Shown piece after piece: positions 7,768 to 15,533 of a DNA stretch of 64,000 nucleotides. Source of the stretch: Bradyrhizobium sp. ORS 285 (GTDB lineage: Bacteria; Pseudomonadota; Alphaproteobacteria; Rhizobiales; Xanthobacteraceae); the NCBI RefSeq assembly GCF_900176205.1, contig NZ_LT859959.1, positions 310,001 through 374,000 of the forward strand, in the 5' to 3' direction. The position numbers and the translations under genes are program-made. The notes below the pieces were generated by a model. The model did not search any database. It had not been told where the DNA came from and saw only the letters and a list, made by a program, of their open reading frames with translations. Each line of letters begins with the position of its first letter. Position 1 is the stretch's first letter.

Positions 7768-8583
7768 TCACACATAGTCCATGCTCACGCGCGTGTCGCC
7801 GCCAATGACGAGATATTCGCCTTCGCCCTTCAGTGCGTGTGACGCCAAAAGAGTGTTGAAGAACACGACCTTGCTCACGGGAATTCGTGCGGTGAGGATC
7901 ATGTCGCCGAAGCAGCCCGCGGTGTCGCGGTCGGTGGAGAACGAGACGACATTGTTGAGCCGGATCACTGCCTCCCGCCGCGTCGTCCGCTCCACGATCC
8001 AATGTTCGTCGAACGAGTTGATGCCGCGATAGAGCGTCAGATGGGTGTCGTCCGGGAAGGCGAAGCGACGGATCGCCCATTGGCAGAACTCGAACAGGAT
8101 GTCGAGCTGCACCCAGATCGCGTTGTTGTGGAAGCGGCTCGACATCTTCTCTTCGACATAGTTGGTCCATGCCCGGCTTGCCACGCGCTCGATGATCTGC
8201 TTGTGGTAGGACGGACCGAGGCCGAACCGGCTCTCGACCCAGCCTTTGAGCACCGCGCCCTCAGGGCCGTTGCTGTCGAAGCCCCAGCCCTGGATCAGCC
8301 GCAGGAACGAGGAACGGAAGCGCCGCTGCCCCCGGTATGCTGCTGCGCGCTGCTCCGGATCGAGGCCGAACATCGCCATCATGTAGCTGGAGAACGCCTG
8401 GCCGGCCTCGGTCAGGTCCTCTGCCTGATCGAGCATCGTGAACAGGCTGGGGTTCATCTCGGTGACACCCCAGATGTGCAGCGGCACTGCGCTGTCGTTG
8501 AAGGCGCAACTTGCCAGCCACTCGGAGGGGCGTCCCACCAGATTGGTCGAATGGCCGATGCCGCGGCGTGTGACGTCGCTCAT
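7768..8583 (-). CDS. draT: Dinitrogenase reductase ADP-ribosyltransferase DraT
   Basis: The 271 residues from MSDVTRRGIGHSTNLVG match the DraT family in length and pattern (NLVGRPSEWLASCAFND, LHIWGVTEMNPSLF, SFLRLIQGWGFDSNGPEG, SRFHNNAIWVQLDILFEF). DraT transfers ADP-ribose from NAD+ to an arginine of nitrogenase Fe protein (NifH), switching nitrogenase off in response to ammonium or darkness. The R-S-ExE signature of arginine-specific ADP-ribosyltransferases is visible: R in LTLYRGINSF, the Ser motif VVSFSTDRDT and ExE in KGEGEYLVIGG. The frame extends upstream to 8709 with an Arg-rich N-terminus that belongs to the preceding repeat-like DNA, so the later Met is preferred. No draG partner is next to it. 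Confidence 0.92.
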   Translation of the reverse strand: MSDVTRRGIGHSTNLVGRPSEWLASCAFNDSAVPLHIWGVTEMNPSLFTMLDQAEDLTEAGQAFSSYMMAMFGLDPEQRAAAYRGQRRFRSSFLRLIQGWGFDSNGPEGAVLKGWVESRFGLGPSYHKQIIERVASRAWTNYVEEKMSSRFHNNAIWVQLDILFEFCQWAIRRFAFPDDTHLTLYRGINSFDEHWIVERTTRREAVIRLNNVVSFSTDRDTAGCFGDMILTARIPVSKVVFFNTLLASHALKGEGEYLVIGGDTRVSMDYV

Positions 8584-8651
8584 GCCGCGCATGATGCCGC
8601 TTCGAGCGATGTTAGGAAAGGCTTTACGTATACCGGCGGTGAGCGACTGTA

Positions 8652-9467
8652 TCAGCTGCAGCCGCCGCAACCGCCTCCGCCACCACCTCCGCAACCGCCT
8701 CCGCCGCAACCACCGCCGCTGCTGCTGAGCGCCTTGGACGTTGCCAGCACCGAGGCATAGGCGGTGCCGGACAGCACGCTCGCCCCCGTGAGTGCAACTG
8801 CGAGCAGCAATTCGTGCTCGCGCGGCGCGCGGGCGGCGCGCGCATGCGTCGCCTGATAGCTCCGCAGCACTTCGTTGCCGGCGTGGGTCCGTGTTGGGGC
8901 CCGGGCGAGCACGGCCGCGCCCAGTACGGTGGCAAAGATCAGCATCATCAGAAAGCCGACGTCGTGATGCCGCGAAGTACCGACGAGGACCTTGATGAGT
9001 CCGAACAGGACGAGTGCGCCGACGAACGGCAACACGGACTTGCGGAATGCCGTCATCTGGCTGGTGGTCGGTGCATAGCCGAGCGCCTCGAGCCGCGCCT
9101 GAATGCGGGCCGTGAGCGGCGCCAGCGCCTCCTGAAATTCCTGCCGTGTCATCTCCGGGCGGAGCGCAAGCTTCGGCGGACGATCCAGCAGCATTGCGAG
9201 CGGCGCCTGGTCCGTCACCGTGTGATCGCGCGCCGTGAACGTCGCTGCATTGTTCGCAGCGAAGCCGAGCAGAACGGTATCGCCGAGGCGTGCTGTGCCG
9301 CCGGCGAGATAAGCCAGCTCGAGCTCGTTCAAGGGCGGCTGAGGCGTGGCCGCGGTCGGGCCGATCGTGCCGCGCAGAACAAAGCCCTTGAGAAACACGA
9401 TGGCGCCGAGAACGATGTAGACGAGTAGGAATGGGCCGGCCGTCCAGTCGAACGGATTAAGCGCCAT
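8652..9467 (-). CDS. TIGR04222-like membrane protein with a Cys/Gly-rich tail
   Basis: About 271 residues starting MALNPFDWTAGPFLLVYIV. The third of three in-frame ATGs is chosen because AGGAG lies six bases upstream. An N-terminal membrane helix (about 10-30) is followed by a cytosolic part (LNELELAYLAGGTARL, typical of TIGR04222 proteins) and two further membrane helices (about 170-190 and 196-212). The C-terminus is an almost pure Gly/Cys tail with five Cys residues. The family is uncharacterised. It is translationally coupled to the upstream glycine-rich-domain protein and forms a run with the M48 protease, so the three probably act together at the membrane. Confidence 0.82.
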   Translation of the reverse strand: MALNPFDWTAGPFLLVYIVLGAIVFLKGFVLRGTIGPTAATPQPPLNELELAYLAGGTARLGDTVLLGFAANNAATFTARDHTVTDQAPLAMLLDRPPKLALRPEMTRQEFQEALAPLTARIQARLEALGYAPTTSQMTAFRKSVLPFVGALVLFGLIKVLVGTSRHHDVGFLMMLIFATVLGAAVLARAPTRTHAGNEVLRSYQATHARAARAPREHELLLAVALTGASVLSGTAYASVLATSKALSSSGGGCGGGGCGGGGGGGCGGCS

Positions 9468-9469
9468 CA

Positions 9470-10162
9470 TCATCTCCTGAATAGCCGCCGCAGCCATGCG
9501 CGGGGCCGCGGCAGGATGAACCAATGATTGCGATCGGTGACGTGATAGCGCGGGCCGGCGAAACGGATGTGTGTCGCCGGCCACAGATCGGGGGTGGGCG
9601 GCCCGAAGAAGCGTTCGTGCAGCGCCAGCGTCGCGGCATATTGCCGGCGATAGGTTGTCTGCGCGTCCGGGCCGCCGGGTGTCGGATCATGATGCAGCGG
9701 GGCCTGCAGCCGTTCGCCGCACCAGATCGTCCAATAGTCGCGCGAGTAGATCAGATGCTGGTGCCAGACCTCGTCGACCACCTCGCTCGGCGTCACCGGG
9801 GTCGGCGAGACCATCGCAAGGAAGCAGAAGCGACGGTAGGCCTCGATGGCAGCACGAGCCTCGTCGAGGCTCCAGCCGTGATCGCGGGCCAGACGTTGTG
9901 TGAAGTTGAACGGCGTGGCCGGCTCGAAATCATGCGCGGCGATGCGCCGCCACAAATCCTGCCGCGCAGGCGTCCAGTCCGGCTCGTTGGCCTGGACATC
10001 GACCTTGAGCTGCGCGCGCTGTACCGACGGGTCTCGGAGATCGTGCACGAATGGACCATAGCACGGGCGCGCGCCGAGTTCCAAGGAGAGGCAGGCGCCG
10101 CCAGCAGATATGTTGAACGTCAGCCTCCAAGGCGGACCCTGATCTGTGCCGATTTGCACCAC
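9470..10162 (-). CDS. Glycine-rich-domain (GRDP)-like protein
   Basis: A frame of 230 codons ending ...RRLFRR, with the stop overlapping the next gene's start. The core from about residue 70 (DLWRRIAAHDFEPATPFNF, LARDHGWSLDEARAAIEAY, VDEVWHQHLIYSRDYW, RRQYAATLALHERFFG) matches bacterial proteins with the plant GRDP-type domain. Their biochemical role is unknown. The start is uncertain: the ATG at 10162 overlaps the M48 gene by 43 bp, and a GTG at 10048 (VHDLRDPSVQ) is an alternative. It lies between an M48 protease and a TIGR04222 protein. Confidence 0.78.
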   Translation of the reverse strand: MVQIGTDQGPPWRLTFNISAGGACLSLELGARPCYGPFVHDLRDPSVQRAQLKVDVQANEPDWTPARQDLWRRIAAHDFEPATPFNFTQRLARDHGWSLDEARAAIEAYRRFCFLAMVSPTPVTPSEVVDEVWHQHLIYSRDYWTIWCGERLQAPLHHDPTPGGPDAQTTYRRQYAATLALHERFFGPPTPDLWPATHIRFAGPRYHVTDRNHWFILPRPRAWLRRLFRR

Positions 10163-11202
10163 GCGGCATCGAGCCGGGCCGACAGCTCGCGTGCGGTATC
10201 CGGCGACAGCAGTCGTCCGATGGCCGGCGCCTCGATCGGATCGACCGCGGGGAGCGCCGTATAGCCGAGATTGGCAAGGCTCGCGCGAAGCGGCGGGTGG
10301 GTCGAGTCAGGGTTCTCGATGGGCTCCTCTTCCATCGTCTTGGCCGCGGCAGCGGTGAGCGCATCATGGTCGCGTATCTCGCCCAGATGGGTCGATATCC
10401 GCTGCTGCGGCGTGGCCGGCAGGCTGATGGCGCCGAGCATGTCGCTCTCCAGAGGAGCGAACACCAGATCGCGCAGCCGCGCCACGCCGCCGGCGATCAA
10501 CACCAGGGATCGCGCCATTTCGGGTTGTCCCATCAGCGTGGCTGCGCGCCGGTCGGCGGCCAGCTCATTCTGACGCGAGAGGGCGAGATACTCCTTGTTG
10601 ACCCATCCAAGCACCGCACGCAGCAGCCATGCTGCGATCCGGCCGGTGATCGTGCGATCAGGGTTCGCGTAATGGAGAACGTTCTCGCAGGCGCGCAGAA
10701 AGTCGAACAGATTGCCGGCCCCGGTGATGTGACGCAGCTCGGCATGGGCGACCTCATGGGCGATGGTGGCACGGACGGCGCGCTCGTCGAGGATCATCAG
10801 CAGCGGAAGTCCGACAGTCATGGTGACGTGCTGGCCGAAAAGGCCGGCATAGCCGCGCGCTTCGCTGATCGACGCATTGAACTCTGCATCGAACCGCAAG
10901 GTGCGCTTCGGCTTGGCAAAAGCCGGATCGAGCTCCCGCCAGATCCGCCAGAGCGCAGGCGCGGAGGCTTCGTCCAAGACGTTGCTCCGGTCGCGCCGAA
11001 CCGGGACGAACAGAATTCCAAGCGCCAGCGCAACGGCGGCCGCGATCACGCAGAACATGACCGGCGCCGTGACGAGCGCGACCCGCGTGTAGTCGTCGAG
11101 CAGCATCAGCCAGGCAACGAGCAGTCCCCCGGCCAGCGCGACGACCGGCAGAACCGCGTAGCGCCCGAGTTGGAGGATGCAGGTGAGGACCAGACGCTTC
11201 AT
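10120..11202 (-). CDS. M48-family membrane metalloprotease
   Basis: The 360 residues from MKRLVLTCILQLGRY are supported by AGGGAG three bases upstream. Two N-terminal membrane helices (about 12-35 and 44-68) precede the peptidase domain. The zinc site is HEVAH (H149, E150, H153) in TIAHEVAHAELRH, and the third ligand is probably E213 in RQNELAADRRA, the usual M48 pattern with Asp four residues later. It is probably an inner-membrane protease with its active site facing the cytosol, as in HtpX-like proteins. It is the first gene of the minus-strand group reaching towards draT. Confidence 0.85.
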   Translation of the reverse strand: MKRLVLTCILQLGRYAVLPVVALAGGLLVAWLMLLDDYTRVALVTAPVMFCVIAAAVALALGILFVPVRRDRSNVLDEASAPALWRIWRELDPAFAKPKRTLRFDAEFNASISEARGYAGLFGQHVTMTVGLPLLMILDERAVRATIAHEVAHAELRHITGAGNLFDFLRACENVLHYANPDRTITGRIAAWLLRAVLGWVNKEYLALSRQNELAADRRAATLMGQPEMARSLVLIAGGVARLRDLVFAPLESDMLGAISLPATPQQRISTHLGEIRDHDALTAAAAKTMEEEPIENPDSTHPPLRASLANLGYTALPAVDPIEAPAIGRLLSPDTARELSARLDAAWCKSAQIRVRLGG

Positions 11203-11252
11203 CGGCTCCCTGCGCAATCGGACAAACGGACGTCTCCCGCCTCAACTGATGC

Positions 11253-11342
11253 ATCGCGGACCATCTGTGCATCGCGGTCGGCTCGCAGCCCGAGCTGGCG
11301 CGCTTGACTGCGCTGTGCGAGGTGCTGGCGCAGAATGGCTGA
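11253..11342 (+). pseudogene. 3'-terminal fragment of a second hisC-like gene
   Basis: The frame ending at TGA 11340-11342 reads IADHLCIAVGSQPELARLT and then ALCEVLAQNG. It aligns without gaps to the hisC C-terminus at 7426-7519 (IADYLRITIGSAAELARLT...). A stop codon precedes it four bases upstream and no start exists. It is a decayed relic of a hisC 3' end. The M48/GRDP/TIGR04222/draT block therefore sits between an intact hisC and a second hisC end. The flanking bases 11203-11252 and 11343-11470 show no gene. Confidence 0.72.
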
Positions 11343-11470
11343 GACTGTCTGCGCCACCAGTGGGACCGCGTCAGCGACCTCCGGGCGACAGCCGCTCGAT
11401 CAACGCAACGAGCTGCCGCCTTGCGCCGGGTCCGACAGACCAATCGCGTGCGAGCCCTTGATCATCGGAC

Positions 11471-14125
11471 TCACCAGGCGTAACGCACGACGCCCTTGCC
11501 GGCGTAGGAACGCGTGACGTTCGAAAATTCACCCTCGAAGGTCGCAGCTGCCGCCCATCCGTTCGTCCACTTCATCTCGGCGGATGCGGTCGTCAGCGCG
11601 GATTCGCTGGCCTGCGCCGCGCCGTTGACGACGAAGCTCGCTGCCGGCAGCGCCTGGAAGGTCGCTGCGACCGCGCGGTTTGGATTGAAGTCGTGCGCCC
11701 ACGCCGCGCGGCCGCGCAGGGTCAGCACGGCGTCCTGCAGGGCATAGGATTTGTCGCTGCGCAGGCCGATCTCGGTGCGCGTGTCGGTCGATGTCCGGGC
11801 TGCATAAGCGAGCGCAAAGGCGCCGCTGCCGGAGACCGCGCGCTCGCTATAGCCCGGCAGATCCAGGGCGGTCACCTGCGCCGCGGCATAAGGCGTGAAG
11901 CCGATGCCGCCGATCCAGGGCGCGACGAAGCGGGTGCCGGCTTCGACACGACCTGAATAGGCATTGGCGTTGAACGCGGCGCCCAGATGATCGATACCGG
12001 CAGCGGTCACGATGCGGTCGGTCGTGACCGCCTGCCAGCCATAGGCGAGCGACGCCGCGACATAGGCCGGGCCTTGCACATGACGCAGATAGGCGCCCGC
12101 CTGGAACAGGTCGGAGCGGCCCCAACCCTGGCCGGAGACGTTGAAGTTGGTGCCACCGCCCGCCAGCGCGAAGCCGGCAAGCGTGTTCGGAGACATCTGA
12201 TAGTCGGCGCCGACGGCCGTGCCGTACAGGTTGCTGGTCGTGTTGGTCGAGCCGGCGGCCGCATTGCCGTCGGTGGTCTGAGAGCCGCCGAAGCCAGCGG
12301 CCCACATGCTCCAGCGTGAGGCGAACGGGGCCGCCGGCGCCTTGGTGGCCATCGCGAATGGGTCGCCGCGCCGGCGTGCCGCATAGGCGCTGGCGCGATC
12401 GTCTTCCTCGGCATAACCCGTCGCCGCGCCTGGAGCGCCCGTCGGGCCGCCGCGCTGCGCCGGATCGGTCAGCAGGCCCATGAACTGCCCCATCGCGCTG
12501 AACGTCGTCTGCTGTGGCGACGTGCCGAGCTGGCCGGCGACCTGGGTCAGGCCGGCTGGCGTCAGCGACGCGTAGGCGGCGGAAATGCCGCCGGCGGTGT
12601 TGAAGGCGTTCGTCAGCGCGTCACCGGCAGCGCGCTGATTGCCGTTCAGACCGGCGATGCCGGCATAGCCCAGCGCGACGTTTAGATAGACGTTGTTGGC
12701 GTCATAGCTGAGCGACCTCGTCAGCGTCGTCGAGTTCGTGGCGACGATCGGGGCGAAGCTGCCGGACACGCCGCCGCTCGCGGTGAGGATGGTGTAGGTC
12801 TTGGCGACATAGTTCCCCGATGCGAAGGCGACGCTCACGGTGGCGCCGCCGAGGCTTGCGGTGCCGCTGACATTTGTCGTGGACGCGGTCGTGGGCGAGA
12901 CCTGCACCAGATAGATCGCCCCGGATTGGAAGGCGAGGTTGCCGGAGACGCCGAGCGAGCTGCCGGCGGTGCCGTTGCCGGGCGCCAGCGCGCCGCCGCT
13001 TGCAACCGTCGTGCGGCCGATCGTGCCGGTGCCGCTGAGGCTGCCCCCGGTGTTCACGGTCAGGCTGCCGGCGGACGCGAAGTTGCCGTCGACGCGCAAG
13101 GTGCCGGCATTGACGTTGACGGCGCCGGTGTAGGTGCTGGTGCCGGTCAGGGTCCAGGTCGAGTCCCCGACCTTGTTGAAGGTGGAGAAGTCACGATACT
13201 GCGCGGCCGGTCCGAGCTGCGAGATGTCGAAGCTGGCGCTGCCGCTGCCGCCGAGCTGCAGCGTGTTGTTGAGGCTGCCGCCGACGAGGCCGTTGATGAC
13301 GGATCCCGGCAGGAGCGTCAGCGTGTTGCCGGGGCCAAAGAAGCTGATCCCGCCGTTGATCGTCCCGGCGTTGACGATCTGAGAGCCGGAGCCGGAGATG
13401 CCATAGGCGGCGCCGCTGATCGTGCCGTCATTGTAGATCAGAGAGTTGCTGCCGAGGGCGACACCGCCCCCTGAGCTGCTGCTGATCGTGCCCGAATTGA
13501 GAATTGCGAGAACACCGTAGCCGCCGCCGATGCCCAGATTTGTCCCGGTGATGAGGCCGCCCGCGAGGTTCGTGATGGTGCCCGAGCCGAATGGGCTGAG
13601 GAAGCCCGCCGCGCCGGAGATGGTGCCGGAATTGACGATGATGAAGGAAGAGTAGGCTTCGATCGCGTTGTTGTGTCCGGTGATGGTGGCGCCGGCTGCG
13701 TTCGAGATGGCGAGATCATAGCCCTGCACACCGTTCAAGCCGATGCCGGTGATGGCGCCTGCATTGATGATGCTGCCGTCGTGGATGTTCAGCCCGGCAT
13801 TCGCGCCGGTCACCGTGGCTCCCGAGGCGATATTGACCGCGACCCCTCTCTCGGATCCGGTGCCGTAGCCGAAGGTGCTGCCGCTCGTTCCGGGCGCGCC
13901 CCCGCCCTGGTTCGCGGTCGTGCCGGAGCAGGACGCAGTGACGTTGTCGGCGGCGGCCGGCGTACAGTCGGCGTTGGCCGCATTGGTGCCGAGCGCCAGC
14001 ACTGCAAGCCCGAGCGCTAGCGCCGAAACGGTGCTCTCATAAGGAAGCCGCCGGCGCTGCGGGGTGGGCTCGCGCAATGCACAGACGTCCCGATTGAGCT
14101 GCAATCCCATCCTCATTCCCATCAC
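11471..14125 (-). CDS. Autotransporter with C-terminal outer-membrane beta-barrel
   Basis: An 884-residue type V secretion protein. The long N-terminal extension and signal peptide (about 1-53, STVSALALGLAVLALGTNA then ANA|D) are followed by a repetitive Gly/Ser/Asn-rich passenger (about 60-480) with many NAGTI/NSGTI-type beta-helix turns and a PATR-like element (GTSTYTGAVNVNAGTLRV). The barrel (about 600-884) has SRWSMWAAGFGG, GFALAGGGTNF and PYAAAQVTALDLPGYSE, and ends in aromatic VRYAW as outer-membrane proteins do. The passenger probably mediates surface attachment. Several Met codons at the start (residues 1, 2, 4, 6) leave the exact start open. Confidence 0.9.
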   Translation of the reverse strand: MMGMRMGLQLNRDVCALREPTPQRRRLPYESTVSALALGLAVLALGTNAANADCTPAAADNVTASCSGTTANQGGGAPGTSGSTFGYGTGSERGVAVNIASGATVTGANAGLNIHDGSIINAGAITGIGLNGVQGYDLAISNAAGATITGHNNAIEAYSSFIIVNSGTISGAAGFLSPFGSGTITNLAGGLITGTNLGIGGGYGVLAILNSGTISSSSGGGVALGSNSLIYNDGTISGAAYGISGSGSQIVNAGTINGGISFFGPGNTLTLLPGSVINGLVGGSLNNTLQLGGSGSASFDISQLGPAAQYRDFSTFNKVGDSTWTLTGTSTYTGAVNVNAGTLRVDGNFASAGSLTVNTGGSLSGTGTIGRTTVASGGALAPGNGTAGSSLGVSGNLAFQSGAIYLVQVSPTTASTTNVSGTASLGGATVSVAFASGNYVAKTYTILTASGGVSGSFAPIVATNSTTLTRSLSYDANNVYLNVALGYAGIAGLNGNQRAAGDALTNAFNTAGGISAAYASLTPAGLTQVAGQLGTSPQQTTFSAMGQFMGLLTDPAQRGGPTGAPGAATGYAEEDDRASAYAARRRGDPFAMATKAPAAPFASRWSMWAAGFGGSQTTDGNAAAGSTNTTSNLYGTAVGADYQMSPNTLAGFALAGGGTNFNVSGQGWGRSDLFQAGAYLRHVQGPAYVAASLAYGWQAVTTDRIVTAAGIDHLGAAFNANAYSGRVEAGTRFVAPWIGGIGFTPYAAAQVTALDLPGYSERAVSGSGAFALAYAARTSTDTRTEIGLRSDKSYALQDAVLTLRGRAAWAHDFNPNRAVAATFQALPAASFVVNGAAQASESALTTASAEMKWTNGWAAAATFEGEFSNVTRSYAGKGVVRYAW

Positions 14126-14348
14126 CCGCTACGCAACGTCAACGGTGTTCCCCTGAGGGAACCTATCATCTGAAACATGGCGTGCGATGGGAAACGTTGG
14201 GACATGATGAGAGATCGATCATCTGTGGCCGACCTGCTACATCGAGGTGTGATCTATCAAACTACTCGCGTTGGTGGTGATCGGCGGCGCCGCGGGCGAG
14301 CGTAGGCTGCTTAGAGATGATCGCTGATCCTCTCACTGTGCCGGCGCT

Positions 14349-15533
14349 CTAATCCCCGCCATCCTCCGGTCGCACCAGCTTGATGTCCTGCGCGGCGGCC
14401 CAGGACCAGATGTCCTGGCGCTTCAGCGCGGTGGCCATCAGCTCGGGAAACTGGTGCGGTGTGCAGGCGAACACCGGGCAGCCGAGCGAGGCGATGATTG
14501 CGGCGTGCCTGGCGTCGTAGGCGGGGCGGCCGTCGTCGTTGAGCGCGAGCAGCACGATCAGGTTGACACCGGAGGAGACCAGCGCCTTGGCGCGCGCCAG
14601 CATCTGCTCGGCGATGCCGCCTTCGATCAGGTCGCTGATCAGAACCATGTGCGTCCGTGTCGGCTCGTGCACAAGACGCTCGCAATAGGCCAGCGCCTGG
14701 TTGATGTCGGTGCCGCCGCCGAGCTGCACAGAGAACAGCACCTCGACGGGGTCAGCGAGCTCCTCGGTGAGATCGATGATGCTGGTGTCGAACACGACGA
14801 GCTTCATCGCGATCGCCGGGATCGACGCCAGCACCGCGGCGAAGATCGAGGAGTAGACCACGGAGGTCCCCATGGAGCCCGATTGGTCGACGCAGAGGAT
14901 GACCTCCTCCAGATTGGTCCGCCGCGCCGCGCGGGCGTGACCGACCAGCGTCTCCGGCACGATGGTGCGATGCTCGGCCTGCCAGTGCCGCAGGTTCTTT
15001 CCGATCGTGCGCGGCCAGTCGATGTCACCAGCGCGCGGCCGCCTTGTGCGGCGGCGGCGGTCGACTGCGCCGCGGATGGTCTCGGTGGTGCGGGCGTCGA
15101 GCTTCTCCATCAGGTCCTTGACGACCTTCGCCACCACCTCGCGCGCCGTCGCCTTGGTCTTCTCCGGCATCACCGAGCGCAGTGCCATCAGATCGGCGAC
15201 GAGATGCACGTCGGCTTCGAGCGCTGCGAGAAATTCCGGCTGCAGCAGCATCTCCTTCAGCCCGAGCCGCTCGAACGCATCCTTCTGGATCACCTGCACG
15301 ACCGGCGCCGGAAAGAACTCCCTGATGTCGCCGAGCCAGCTCGCCACCCGTGGCGCCGAGCCGCCGAGCCCGCCACGGCGTCCGCCGCCGCGCTTGCCGC
15401 CTGAGCCGGCGTCATAGAGCCCGGCGAGCGCGGCATCGAGCCTGCGGTCGCGATCCGACAGGCCGGCCTGATCGTCGCCGCCGAGCACGAGGCGCCAGCG
15501 GCGATTGCGCTCGGCGTCAGCATCATCGCTCAT
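14349..15533 (-). CDS. VWA-domain protein, last gene of the SWIM-MoxR operon
   Basis: 394 residues. The N-terminal half is charged and helical (VVAKVVKDLMEKLDARTTE). The VWA domain starts near residue 205 and has a complete MIDAS: D216, S218 and S220 in CVDQSGSMG, the Thr in LGGGTDINQA, and the Asp in LISDLIEGG. The protein should bind Mg2+ and a partner. VWA proteins of this CoxE-like kind usually work with MoxR AAA+ ATPases, and such an ATPase is encoded two genes upstream. The ATG overlaps the stop of the DUF5682-like gene by four bases, so translation is coupled. It is the promoter-distal gene of the operon; 14126-14348 beyond it contains no recognisable gene. Confidence 0.88.
   Translation of the reverse strand: MSDDADAERNRRWRLVLGGDDQAGLSDRDRRLDAALAGLYDAGSGGKRGGGRRGGLGGSAPRVASWLGDIREFFPAPVVQVIQKDAFERLGLKEMLLQPEFLAALEADVHLVADLMALRSVMPEKTKATAREVVAKVVKDLMEKLDARTTETIRGAVDRRRRTRRPRAGDIDWPRTIGKNLRHWQAEHRTIVPETLVGHARAARRTNLEEVILCVDQSGSMGTSVVYSSIFAAVLASIPAIAMKLVVFDTSIIDLTEELADPVEVLFSVQLGGGTDINQALAYCERLVHEPTRTHMVLISDLIEGGIAEQMLARAKALVSSGVNLIVLLALNDDGRPAYDARHAAIIASLGCPVFACTPHQFPELMATALKRQDIWSWAAAQDIKLVRPEDGGD

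Noticed and set aside
8584..8709. 42-residue Arg-rich N-terminal extension of DraT
   Set aside because: It lies over the antisense of the Gly/Cys-tail coding region and is not part of the DraT family; the later Met gives the usual family length.
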